A stretch of 64,000 nucleotides of DNA. It comes from Planctomycetota bacterium. GTDB taxonomy: Bacteria; Planctomycetota; UBA1135; JADKAF01. Under the pieces are notes generated by a model. That model searched no databases. It saw only the letters and a list, made by a program, of their open reading frames with translations, and had not been told where the DNA came from. The stretch covers positions 4,898,001 through 4,962,000 of the forward strand of contig JADKAF010000001.1 of assembly GCA_016719295.1 (NCBI GenBank), given 5' to 3'. How positions within the stretch are numbered: position 1 is the stretch's first letter; each line of letters begins with the position of its first letter. Positions 6,945-15,574 of this stretch are shown piece after piece. The position numbers and the translations under genes were made by a program.

Positions 6945-9900
6945 ATGGCGAAGCGCAAGAGCACGAAACCTGCTTCCTCCGCGGGCGCCGAGGTCCCGGA
7001 TCATCCGGAGCAGTTCTGGGCCGAGTTCTCGCTGCAGGAGCGCACGGAAGGACTCGGGATCTTCCTGCGCGAGCACGGCGACGAGAAGCACCAGGGACGA
7101 GCGGAGACGCTGTTCCACTTCGGCGACGCGCTGCGGGGGAACCTCGTCATCACGGGCTTCACGCGCGATCCGGCGCACGCGAATCTCGGCGCGGAGCTCC
7201 TGCTCCAATGCGACTGCGCGGCCTTCGAGGTTCGCTCGCGCTGCAAGCACACCTGGGCGGCGCTGCTGCTGGCCGATCTGGAGGCGCGCGCGCCACGGGG
7301 GAAGAAACCGCTGCATCGCTCGCTGATGCCGGGCTACGTGGCCCAGCGCTACGAGCGCCTCTCGCAGCTGCGAGAGCTCTCCCAGCGTCCGGCTCCGGCG
7401 GCGCAGCGCAGCGCGCAGGAGTGGATCGCGGGCTGGAATCGCTGCGCGTCGCAGAGCGGGCTCGGCGCTTCGGCGATCGAGGTGCGCTACGTGCTCGTGC
7501 GTGATCGCGGCTCCCTCTCCGTCTTCCCGCTCGGGCTGCTCGAAGGCAGCGCGATCGGCTGGCGCGCGCTCGCGCGCATCCCCGGGCGCACGTGGTCGGA
7601 TCTCTCGACCCTGGACCGGCGGCTCTTGCTCCTCCTGGTCGGCGCGGAGGCGGCGCGGACGGATGGGAAGCTCAGCGATCTGGACGAGCGCCTGCCCTTG
7701 CCGGTCGAGGTGCAGGATGTCGTGCTGCGCGAGCTCGCGCGCTCCGGGCAAGCGCTGTGGCTCGGTGTGCGAGAGCCGGGAGCGCGCGCTGCCGGAGAGG
7801 CGCGAACCCGCGAGACGACGAGCGATCTGCTGACGCACGCCGATTCGATCCTCGCGCACCTGGACGGCGCGCCTCGGCTGCATCTCGACGAGGGCCCGCC
7901 GCGGCGCTTTCGGTTGGAGATCCTCGCGACGGGCGATGGACGCTATCGGCTGCGACCGCAGTACGAAGCACTCGCGGCGCGGCCGACGGGAGAGGTCGGT
8001 TCGCTCGTTCTGGAGATGCCGCGTATCTCGCCGGACGGGGCCGTGCAGCTCTGCGATGTCGGTCGCGCGCTGCCGCTCGCGCTGTCGCTCGAAGGGCAGG
8101 AAGAGGTCGTCGTCTCCGCCGGCGATCTCGAGGTCCTGCTCGAGGGGATCGCGCGGCTGGGCATGGAGGAGCGCCTCGACTTCGCGGGCATCGCCTCGAG
8201 CGGCGCTTGCGTTCCCGTGTTGAAGGTCGAGGTCGCGGCGGGGAAGCGCACGGTGCACTTCGCGCTCGAGCTCGCGTTCGACTACGGCGGGGAGCAGGAG
8301 GTGAAGAGCCGGACGACGCGCGGGTTGCTCCGCACTTCCCAGGGCTGGCTGCGCCGCGATCTCGCGCGCGAGCGCGAAGCGCGCGCGCAGCTCGAGCAAG
8401 CGGGCGCGGCCGCGGTCGACGGCGAGCTGCGGTGGTCGACCGAGGCCTTCGCGCAGGGCGTGCCCAAGCTCCTCGAGCGCGGGTGGCGCGTGCTCGCGCA
8501 GGGAAAGCCGCTGCGCGCCGGGCAGGCCCAACGCTGGCGGCTCCGCTCGAACCAGGATTGGTTCGAGCTCGAGGGCGAGGTGCGCTTCGACGATCACGTG
8601 CTCCCGCTGCCGGCCGTGCTCGCGAACCTGAAGAGCGGCGAGCGCTTCGTCGCGCTCGGCGACGGGACGCTCGGGGTGCTGCCGGAGCGTTGGCTCGCGT
8701 CGTGGGCGGAGTGGCTGGAGCTCGGGACGCGCGAGGGGGAGCGGCTGCGCTTCGCGCGCGTGCAGAGCTGGATCCTCGATGCGCTGCTCTCCCAAGCGCC
8801 GACGGCGATCGAGCTCGATGCCGAGCTCGCGCTCGTGCGCGAGCGGATCGCGCGCTTCGAGGGCGTGGCGCCGCTCGCGCCACCGAAGGGCTTCTGCGGC
8901 GAGCTCCGCGCGTACCAGCGCGAAGGCCTCGGTTGGCTCGCGTTCCTCGGGGAGATCGGCTTCGGCGGCTGCCTCGCCGACGACATGGGGCTCGGCAAGA
9001 CCGTGCAGGTGCTGGCGCATCTCCTGGCGCGGCGGAAGCGCGCGAAGAAGCGACCCGCGTTGATCGTGGTGCCGCGCTCGCTGCTCTTCAACTGGCAACG
9101 CGAAGCCGCGCGCTTCGCGCCGGCGCTCCGCGTGCTCGACTTCGCGGGGCCGCAACGCTGGAAGGAGCTCGGCATCAGCGAAGAGGCGAGCGCGAAGGAG
9201 CTCGCCGTGGCGCTGGCGCCGTTCGATCTCGTGCTCACGACCTACGGCACGCTGCGCCGCGACATCGCGAAGCTCCGCGAGCTCTGCTTCGACGTCGCCG
9301 TGCTCGACGAGGCGCAAGCGATCAAGAACGCCGAGAGCCAGAGCGCCAAGGCCGCGCGGCTCCTCGTCGCGGAGCAGCGCCTGGCCTTGAGCGGGACGCC
9401 GATCGAGAACCACCTCGACGAGCTCTGGTCGCTCTTCGAGTTCTTGAACCCCGGGATGCTCGGGCGCAGCGCGCGCTTCGAGACGCTGCTCGCCGGAGGC
9501 CGCAGCGCGGGAGGGCGCGCGAGCGAGGGGCTGCGGCGTGCGCTGCGACCGTTCCTGCTGCGACGCACGAAGGCACAGGTCCTGACGGAGCTCCCGCCGA
9601 AGACCGAGCAAGTGCTCGAGGTCGAGCTCGAAGGTGCGCAGAAGGTCTACTACGAGAATCTGCGGCAGACCGTGCGAGCGAGCTTGCTCGAGCGCCTCGA
9701 CGCGGAGGGGCTCGGGAAGTCGCAGATCCATGTGCTGCAAGCGCTGCTGCGCTTGCGTCAGGCCGCGTGCCACGCGGGTCTCGCGAATCCGAAGCTCGAG
9801 AGCGCGCCCTCGGCGAAGCTGGAAGCTCTCCTGCCGCGCCTGCTCGAGCTCCGCGAGACCGGGCACAAGGCGCTCGTCTTCTCGCAGTTCACTTCGTTGC

Positions 9901-10319
9901 TCGGGCTCTTGAAGCCGCTGCTCGAAGCGAGCGGCGTCAGCTACGAGTACCTGGACGGGCGAACGAAGAAGCGCGAGGAGAAAGTGCAGCGCTTCCAGGA
10001 GGATGGCGCGTGCACGGCGTTCCTCATCTCGCTGAAGGCGGGCGGCCACGGGTTGAATCTCACCGCGGCCGACTACGTCTTCTTGCTCGATCCCTGGTGG
10101 AACCCGGCGGTCGAGGCGCAAGCGATCGACCGCGCCCACCGCATGGGGCAATCGAGCAGGGTCTTCGCCTACCGGGTGATCGCGCGCGGCACGATCGAGG
10201 AGAAGGTGCTCGCGCTGCAGGATCGCAAGCGCGAGCTCGCCGCGTCGATCTTCGAGGACGAGAGCGCGTCCTTGCGCGACCTCACGCGCGAGGACCTGGA
10301 GCAGCTGCTCGCGCCGTGA
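6945..10319 (+). CDS. SWIM zinc-finger SNF2-family helicase/ATPase
   Basis: Predicted DNA translocase/remodelling ATPase of 1124 aa. A SWIM-type zinc finger (CDC...CKH, about residues 89-102) precedes a long middle region typical of bacterial SNF2 proteins. The SF2 ATPase core occupies roughly residues 650-1120. It has Walker A DDMGLGKT (about 679-686), Walker B DEAQ (about 787-790), SGTPIENHLDELWSL, and the C-terminal lobe SLKAGGHGLNLTAADYV / DPWWNPAVEAQAIDRAHRMGQ. It is complete. Target DNA or partner cannot be told from sequence; it is most like the bacterial HepA/RapA-related SNF2 group of uncertain role. Confidence 0.9.
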   Translation: MAKRKSTKPASSAGAEVPDHPEQFWAEFSLQERTEGLGIFLREHGDEKHQGRAETLFHFGDALRGNLVITGFTRDPAHANLGAELLLQCDCAAFEVRSRCKHTWAALLLADLEARAPRGKKPLHRSLMPGYVAQRYERLSQLRELSQRPAPAAQRSAQEWIAGWNRCASQSGLGASAIEVRYVLVRDRGSLSVFPLGLLEGSAIGWRALARIPGRTWSDLSTLDRRLLLLLVGAEAARTDGKLSDLDERLPLPVEVQDVVLRELARSGQALWLGVREPGARAAGEARTRETTSDLLTHADSILAHLDGAPRLHLDEGPPRRFRLEILATGDGRYRLRPQYEALAARPTGEVGSLVLEMPRISPDGAVQLCDVGRALPLALSLEGQEEVVVSAGDLEVLLEGIARLGMEERLDFAGIASSGACVPVLKVEVAAGKRTVHFALELAFDYGGEQEVKSRTTRGLLRTSQGWLRRDLAREREARAQLEQAGAAAVDGELRWSTEAFAQGVPKLLERGWRVLAQGKPLRAGQAQRWRLRSNQDWFELEGEVRFDDHVLPLPAVLANLKSGERFVALGDGTLGVLPERWLASWAEWLELGTREGERLRFARVQSWILDALLSQAPTAIELDAELALVRERIARFEGVAPLAPPKGFCGELRAYQREGLGWLAFLGEIGFGGCLADDMGLGKTVQVLAHLLARRKRAKKRPALIVVPRSLLFNWQREAARFAPALRVLDFAGPQRWKELGISEEASAKELAVALAPFDLVLTTYGTLRRDIAKLRELCFDVAVLDEAQAIKNAESQSAKAARLLVAEQRLALSGTPIENHLDELWSLFEFLNPGMLGRSARFETLLAGGRSAGGRASEGLRRALRPFLLRRTKAQVLTELPPKTEQVLEVELEGAQKVYYENLRQTVRASLLERLDAEGLGKSQIHVLQALLRLRQAACHAGLANPKLESAPSAKLEALLPRLLELRETGHKALVFSQFTSLLGLLKPLLEASGVSYEYLDGRTKKREEKVQRFQEDGACTAFLISLKAGGHGLNLTAADYVFLLDPWWNPAVEAQAIDRAHRMGQSSRVFAYRVIARGTIEEKVLALQDRKRELAASIFEDESASLRDLTREDLEQLLAP

Positions 10320-10322
10320 GCC

Positions 10323-10655
10323 TCAGGCGTCGCGGTCGGCGGCGAGCGCTTCGACGTTCAAGTGCGGCTCGAGCGCCAGGTGCGCAGCCTGCAGCGCGTT
10401 CGCGAGCTTCAAGTGCTTCGCCTTGCGGCAGGCTTCGGCGGCGCGCTTCAGGGCCTTGTCGGCATTGATCGCGGCCTTCAAGCCCGCATCGCCCTTCAGG
10501 CTCTTCATGGCCTTCTTGCGCTCGAGCTCCTGGATCTTCGCCTGGAGGTCGGCGATGAGCTCTTCCTCGGTGCGGCGGTAACGCTTGTTGCCCGGCTTCG
10601 GCTCGCGCTTCGCGGCTTCCGCCTCTTCCGTCTCGACCTTCTTCCTGCGTCCCAT
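10323..10655 (-). CDS. Small basic coiled-coil protein
   Basis: 110-aa hypothetical protein, very rich in Lys, Arg, Glu and Ala. The N-terminus MGRRKKVETEEAEAAKRE is strongly charged. Residues about 28-60 (RRTEEELIADLQAKIQELERKK) look like a coiled coil and the remainder is helical. It ends 4 bp from the convergent helicase gene. It could be a nucleic-acid-associated or structural helical protein, but no named family was recognised. Confidence 0.6.
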   Translation of the reverse strand: MGRRKKVETEEAEAAKREPKPGNKRYRRTEEELIADLQAKIQELERKKAMKSLKGDAGLKAAINADKALKRAAEACRKAKHLKLANALQAAHLALEPHLNVEALAADRDA

Positions 10656-10974
10656 GATCGTGTTCCTGTTTTGGAGGGGCGAGGAGGATACGGCTCTGCC
10701 TGCGCGATCGCTAGAGGCTATCGGTGCAAGTTCTGATGCATTGCGCTGCGTGCGAACTGCGGTTAGCGCCGCTGTGGAGCTATTGGGTAGTCCGGAGATG
10801 AGAGCCGCGGCCTGCTCGGACCGGGCGGTAGGGTCGCTCGAGGAAAAACCCTCAGGTTAGGAAGGCGGAAACACTTTCGCGGCGGCTCCCTCGGGGTTCG
10901 GCGTGCCGCGTGCGAGCGCCGATCCCTCGCTAGGGCTACCGCGATCGGCGGTGGCGCGACCGAGGGAGTCCAGC

Positions 10975-11541
10975 ATGCGCCGCATCTTTGCCACCGTTCT
11001 GGTGAGCCTGCTCAGCGCCGCTTCCGCGGACGCGACGAGCGTCCTGCGCCTCGAGCGCGAGGAGCTCGCACGGCGGGCGACGCGCGTCTTCGAGGGCACG
11101 GTCGTCGATGTGCGCGGAGAGCGCGACGCGGGGGGGCGCATCGCGACGCGCGTGCGCTTCGCGGTCGAAGCGGACGGCTGGTGGAAAGGAACGGGAGGCG
11201 GGGCCGTGGAGCTCTTGCTGCCGGGCGGCATCCTCGAAGCTGAGGAGCGCGCGCTGCTCGTGCCGGGGATGCCGCGCTTCGAGCGCGGCGAGCGCGCGGT
11301 GGTGTTCGCGAGCGAAGCGACGCGCGGGGGCGAGACGCTCGCGATTCCGGTGGGCCTGAAGCAAGGGAAGCTCCGTGTGGTCCTCACGCCGAACGGCCGC
11401 CGCGCGCTGGAGCGCGAGCTCTCCGGCTTGCAGCTCGTGGATCCCGCGACGCGCGAAGTGAACGCTGCGCCGCGCGGACCCGAGCGCTTCGACTACGACG
11501 CGTGGAAGGCGGCGGTGCGGCGCATCGCGGAGGAGCGCTGA
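10975..11541 (+). CDS. Small secreted protein paired with matrixin-like protease
   Basis: 188-aa exported protein with signal peptide MRRIFATVLVSLLSAASADA. The mature part reads like a small beta-sandwich: RVFEGTVVDVRGERDAGG, VRFAVEADGWWKG, LLPGGILE, VPGMPRFERGERAVVFAS and IPVGLKQGKLRVV. Proteins of this pattern often sit next to matrixin-type metalloproteases in other genomes, and that is the case here: the next gene starts 2 bp after its stop. The start chosen is the ATG at 10975 with GAGGGAG upstream; an earlier in-frame start at 10903 lacks a signal peptide. Biochemical role unknown; it may be a protease partner or inhibitor. Confidence 0.65.
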   Translation: MRRIFATVLVSLLSAASADATSVLRLEREELARRATRVFEGTVVDVRGERDAGGRIATRVRFAVEADGWWKGTGGGAVELLLPGGILEAEERALLVPGMPRFERGERAVVFASEATRGGETLAIPVGLKQGKLRVVLTPNGRRALERELSGLQLVDPATREVNAAPRGPERFDYDAWKAAVRRIAEER

Positions 11542-11543
11542 AC

Positions 11544-14219
11544 GTGCGAGCGTCGCTGCGACGGCTCCTCGGAACGCTCGGCGTCGCGCTGCTCGGCGGA
11601 GCGTTCGCGGCAGGCCACGGTCGCTTGCTCTTCGAAGGTCGCAGCGCTCGCTGGATGGCGCCGCGTGCGCTCGAGTTCACGCTCGATCTCCGCGGCTCGG
11701 CGGACATCGCCGACGACAGCGAGCTCGAGGCGGTGCGGCGCGCGTTCGCGTCGTGGAGCGCGGTGCCCGGAGTCGATCTCCGCTTCCGCGAGACGGAGGG
11801 CGGCGAGGGGCTGCGTTGGCAGCGGGTCGGACAGCACAGCGTGAGCTTCGACGAGGACGGCTCGTCGGGCTGGTTCCCGCCGAGCTCGGGGGTCGTCGCG
11901 GTGACACCCGTGCTCGTAGGCACCCGACCGGATCGCACGAGCGGCGAGCTGCCGATCCTCGACGCGGACATCCTCTTCAACGGCTCCGAGTTCCACTTCG
12001 CCACCGACGGGCGCGCGGGAGCCTTCGACGTGCAAGCGGTCGCCACGCACGAGATCGGACACTGGCTCGGCTTCGATCACTCGGCTTGCGCGGCGGCGAC
12101 GATGTTCCCGTTCGTGACGCCCGGGCAGGTCTCGATGCGCACGCTCTTCAGCGATGACGAGGCGCTCGCACGCGCGACTTACCCGGACTCCTCGATGAAC
12201 GGCGAGATGCGCGGCATGCTGCTGCACGCGGATCGCCGGCCGCTCCCCGGGGGCCATGTCGTCATCGTCGATCCCGAGGGGAAGACCGTCGCCTCGGCGC
12301 TGAGCGACGAGAGCGGCAGCTTCGCCGTCGCGGGGCTTCTACCGGGGCGTTACGGCGCGTACGCGGATCCGCTCGATGGTCTGGTCTCGCGCGGCGAGCT
12401 CTCGATCGAGTTCTTGCCCCACGTCGACTTCGCGCGCACGTGGCTGGCGGTGCCCGGAGCACAGGTCATCGCCGCGGGGGGCGTCGTCGATCTCGGCACG
12501 CGCAGCGTCGCGCGAGCTAGCTCCCTGGATCTCGCCGACTTGAGCGGGAGCCTCCCGCGTGTCGTGCGCAGCGCGAACGGCGCGTTCGACATCGTCGCTC
12601 GCGGCACCTCGCTCGAGAGCGGATGCGAGCTCTCGGTCGCGGGCGGGGGATTGGTCCCCGAAGGTGCGACGCGCGCATTCGGAACCACGATCGCGCGGCG
12701 CTTCGTGCTGCAGGAGGGGGCGGCGCTCGGAGCGCGCGATCTCGTCGTGCGCAACGCGAACGGCGTCGAAGCGGTGCTCACCGCGGCGCTGGAGCTCGTG
12801 CCGCAGGCGCCGCAGCTCGAGCGCGTGGAGCCCGCGCGTGGCAGCTTGGAAGGTGGCGAGCTCGCGACGGTGCGCGGCGCGCATCTCGAGGAGATCGCCG
12901 AGGTGCGCCTCGGTGGGGCGCTCTGCGAGCTGGTAACGCGCGGCGCGAGCGCGCTCGTCGTGCGCATGCCGGCGGGACCACCGGGCTTCGCGCATCTCGA
13001 GGTGCTGCGGGCGAGCGGCGAGAGCGCGCGCCTCGCCGATGCTTGGCTGCGCGGCGGAGCACCGGTGATCGAGCAGGTCTTCCCCCGCGCCGGCTCGACC
13101 AATGGCGGCACGCGCGTGGCATTGAGCGGCGGGCCGTTCTCGACGCGCGTTCGCGCATCACTCGACGCGCAGCCCATCGTTCTGCAGCGCATCGATGCCG
13201 CGACGGTGCAGCTCGTGCTGCCGCCGCACGCGAGCGGCCCCGTTTCGATCGAGCTCTTCGATCCGCTCGACTCCGCGCTCGCGCTGCAAGCGGGCTTCAC
13301 CTACGTCGCCGCGAACGATCCGCGCCTCGCTTCGATCGCGCCGGCGCGTGGTCCCATCGCAGGAGGCACACCGGTCGAGCTCCGCGGCAGCGACCTCGAA
13401 GCGGGAGCGCGGCTCATCGTGGGCGTCGATGCGCGCAGCTATCGCGGTGGCGCCGAGGCGAGCGAGCTCGAGGTCGCTTCGAGCGGGCTGCTGCGCGCGC
13501 GCCTGCCCGCGCTGAGCGCGCTCGGTGCGCAGACGCTGAGGCTCGAGCTCCCCGATGGACGCGGAGCGGTGCTCGTCGACGCGTTCGTCGCGGGCGCGAT
13601 GCTCTTCGAAGGCGAGAAGCACGCGACATCCTGGAGCGGCGTCGGCGATGACGTGCACTACGTCGAGTGGGCGCGCGGCGAGAGCGTGGAGGTCGAGCTC
13701 AGCGCCGAGAACGGCAGCGGCTTCGCGCCGATCCTCGAGGTGGTCGATACCCATGGCGCGATCGTGCGCACGCTCGGCGACGGCCTCGAGCGGAGCCTGC
13801 ATCTCCGCGATTACGAAGTCGCAAACACCGAGATCCATGCGCTGCGCGTGCGCGGCGCGAGCGCGCTGATCGGGGCTTACACCTTGCGCTGGCGCTCGAA
13901 CCCCCGCGCGCTGCAGCAGAAGCTCGAAGGCACGGCCGAGGGCACGGGCTCCCCGAGCGCGATCTCGATCGAGTTCGAGGGCCGCTCGGGGCTAGAGCTT
14001 CAAGCGCTGCTCCGGCTCCCGGAAGGCCGCTCCGCGACTTCCGTGCGCCTCTTCGGCCCGCGCGGCGAGGTGGCCCTCGACCCGCGAGACCTGCGCCTCT
14101 CGCGCGGTCGCGTCCAGCTCCGCCGCTTAGAGCTCCTCGCCGCCGGCACCTACCGCCTGGAGGTCGAGGCCCCCCTCCCCACCGGAGCCCGGTGGCTCGC
14201 CTCCCTCCGCTTCCGCTGA
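11544..14219 (+). CDS. Secreted matrixin-like zinc metalloprotease with TIG repeats
   Basis: Predicted extracellular or cell-surface metzincin of about 891 aa. After a signal peptide (ending near AAGHG), residues about 30-220 are a matrixin-type catalytic domain. It has the zinc site HEIGHWLGFDH (residues 169-179) and a following Met-turn ATMFPF. Next come a carboxypeptidase-regulatory-like beta domain (GGHVVIVDPEGKTVASALSDESGSF) and three IPT/TIG repeats starting PQLERVEPARG, PVIEQVFPRAGSTNGGT and PRLASIAPARGPIAGGT. A bacterial PPC-like C-terminal domain ends the protein. The GTG at 11544 is preferred because it begins a good signal peptide and has GGAGG upstream. It forms an operon with 10975-11541. 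The substrate is unknown. Confidence 0.85.
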   Translation: MRASLRRLLGTLGVALLGGAFAAGHGRLLFEGRSARWMAPRALEFTLDLRGSADIADDSELEAVRRAFASWSAVPGVDLRFRETEGGEGLRWQRVGQHSVSFDEDGSSGWFPPSSGVVAVTPVLVGTRPDRTSGELPILDADILFNGSEFHFATDGRAGAFDVQAVATHEIGHWLGFDHSACAAATMFPFVTPGQVSMRTLFSDDEALARATYPDSSMNGEMRGMLLHADRRPLPGGHVVIVDPEGKTVASALSDESGSFAVAGLLPGRYGAYADPLDGLVSRGELSIEFLPHVDFARTWLAVPGAQVIAAGGVVDLGTRSVARASSLDLADLSGSLPRVVRSANGAFDIVARGTSLESGCELSVAGGGLVPEGATRAFGTTIARRFVLQEGAALGARDLVVRNANGVEAVLTAALELVPQAPQLERVEPARGSLEGGELATVRGAHLEEIAEVRLGGALCELVTRGASALVVRMPAGPPGFAHLEVLRASGESARLADAWLRGGAPVIEQVFPRAGSTNGGTRVALSGGPFSTRVRASLDAQPIVLQRIDAATVQLVLPPHASGPVSIELFDPLDSALALQAGFTYVAANDPRLASIAPARGPIAGGTPVELRGSDLEAGARLIVGVDARSYRGGAEASELEVASSGLLRARLPALSALGAQTLRLELPDGRGAVLVDAFVAGAMLFEGEKHATSWSGVGDDVHYVEWARGESVEVELSAENGSGFAPILEVVDTHGAIVRTLGDGLERSLHLRDYEVANTEIHALRVRGASALIGAYTLRWRSNPRALQQKLEGTAEGTGSPSAISIEFEGRSGLELQALLRLPEGRSATSVRLFGPRGEVALDPRDLRLSRGRVQLRRLELLAAGTYRLEVEAPLPTGARWLASLRFR

Positions 14220-14233
14220 CCCTTCCGCTGACC

Positions 14234-14270
14234 GCCGATCAAAACGGGGTCAGACCCCTATTTGATCGGC
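14234..14270. repeat. REP-like palindrome, GGGGTCAGACCCC family, copy 1
   Basis: A 37-bp near-perfect palindrome: GCCGATC-AAA...GGGGTCAGACCCC...TTTGATCGGC. It lies 15 bp after the stop of the metalloprotease gene and is paired with a second, inverted copy at 14311. The same family recurs at 58922 and 60539. It can fold into a long hairpin and may double as a transcription stop. Confidence 0.8.
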
Positions 14271-14310
14271 GTGGTCGGCGGCGACCACGCCGCGCGCGCC
14301 GAGCGCCGCT

Positions 14311-14345
14311 GCCGATCAAATAGGGGTCTGACCCCTTTTTGATCG
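14311..14345. repeat. REP-like palindrome, GGGGTCAGACCCC family, copy 2
   Basis: Second element of an inverted pair with 14234-14270, carrying GATCAAATAGGGGTCTGACCCC followed by a T-run and GATCG. A 40-bp GC-rich linker (containing GGTCGGCGGCGACC) separates the two, giving a REPIN-like arrangement. The T-run after the GC-rich stem would suit rho-independent termination of plus-strand transcripts. Confidence 0.8.
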
Positions 14346-14493
14346 ATGTCAAGAACGGTCTTTTCTTGCCGCGGGCGCTTGATCCCCCTCCTGGATGATG
14401 TAGCTTCTGCACCGCGGCCCCCTAGATCTTGAGGGTGTGGTGGTGACCCTCGATCGAGGACGGCCGCGAAGAAAGACCCCCTCGGAGATGGTG

Positions 14494-15570
14494 ATGGAAA
14501 CGCAGACGCCCCCTCGCGGATCCTCCCTCGGCGGCCTGTCCCCCTTCCCCGCGTCCTCGTCCAACGAAGCGCTCGGAAGGCTCATCCCTCTCCCTCTCGC
14601 TCAGCGAGTGCTGACCCCGTCCGGCCCCCGCCTCGCGGCGGATCTCGCCGTCGGGGACGCGGTCGCGAGCGGCGAAGCGGTGGTCGCCGTCCGGACGATC
14701 TCGGGTCACGAGGTCCGCGCCTCCTCCGGCACCCTCTTCCGCACGCCTGACGGCGACGTCGCCGCGCGCGACCTGCGCCCGGGCGACCAGGTCTATCTGC
14801 AATCGAATCACGGGTTCTGGAACCCGAGCGACGAGCTGCCTGCCGTGGTGGGCGAAAGCCGCTCGTTCTCGCCGGCCCTCGGGGCACTCTTGGGCCGCGT
14901 GATCGGCTCGGGTTGGTTGAGATCCGCGGATGCCGGATCCGAGCTGGTGATCGCGTTCCCCAAGGATTGCGATCCCGCGCGGATCCAGCAGACGCGCCTC
15001 TGGCTCAGCGAGCTGCTGGGGTGCGCCAGCCGCTGGTTGGGTCGCGCGGACGGGCTCTGGCTCACCGCGGATCTCCGGGAGGTCCAGGGACTCTCTGTCC
15101 TGGGCCTCCCCCAGGCCCTCTCGAGCGATCCGGGCGCGGGACGCGGCAGCGCGCGCCTGCCCGAGGCGATCTTCCGCGCTCCCGAAGCCGCGGTGCACGC
15201 GTTCCTCCGCACCATCTTCGAAGACCTCGCCATCGTCGAGGAGCAGGCCGTGCGCCTCGAGGGGAGCCAGGGCTTTCTCTCCGATCTGCAGGAGCTGCTC
15301 TCCTACCTCGGCGTGCTCGCGATCCGCTGGGAATCGTTCGGTCTCGGTGGCGCCGAGCTCATCCTCCCGCCGAAGAGCGTCGCGGCGCTGCCGCCGGCGA
15401 CGCGGCCCGAGAGCTGGCAAGGCCTCGGCCTGCCGGGCTATCGCGCGGCGATCGAGCCATGCGTGACGACGATCTCCGCGATCGCCGAAGATCGCGCGAG
15501 CACGGGCTGCGGCTCGGTGCCGACGAGCGCGCTCTCCTCGATGCGCGGCTTCCTCGTCAAGGCGAGCTGA
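14494..15570 (+). CDS. Free-standing degenerate intein-like protein (Hint plus LAGLIDADG fold)
   Basis: About 358 aa, with no extein sequence on either side. The first part matches a Hint (splicing) domain: RVLTPSGPRLAADLAVGDAV, GHEVRASSGTLFRTPDG, DVAARDLRPGDQVYL. The middle matches a two-motif LAGLIDADG homing endonuclease: SPALGALLGRVIGSGWL and LPEAIFRAPEAAVHAFLRTIF followed by LLSYLGVLAI. All key residues seem lost. There is no N-terminal Cys/Ser nucleophile, the block-B TxxH is SSGT, the LAGLIDADG acidic residues are replaced, and no terminal His-Asn is present. It is probably a domesticated or decaying intein descendant with no splicing or nuclease activity. The ATG at 14494 has GGAG 6 nt upstream; a GTG at 14437 is possible. 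Confidence 0.7.
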   Translation: METQTPPRGSSLGGLSPFPASSSNEALGRLIPLPLAQRVLTPSGPRLAADLAVGDAVASGEAVVAVRTISGHEVRASSGTLFRTPDGDVAARDLRPGDQVYLQSNHGFWNPSDELPAVVGESRSFSPALGALLGRVIGSGWLRSADAGSELVIAFPKDCDPARIQQTRLWLSELLGCASRWLGRADGLWLTADLREVQGLSVLGLPQALSSDPGAGRGSARLPEAIFRAPEAAVHAFLRTIFEDLAIVEEQAVRLEGSQGFLSDLQELLSYLGVLAIRWESFGLGGAELILPPKSVAALPPATRPESWQGLGLPGYRAAIEPCVTTISAIAEDRASTGCGSVPTSALSSMRGFLVKAS

Positions 15571-15574
15571 GCCC

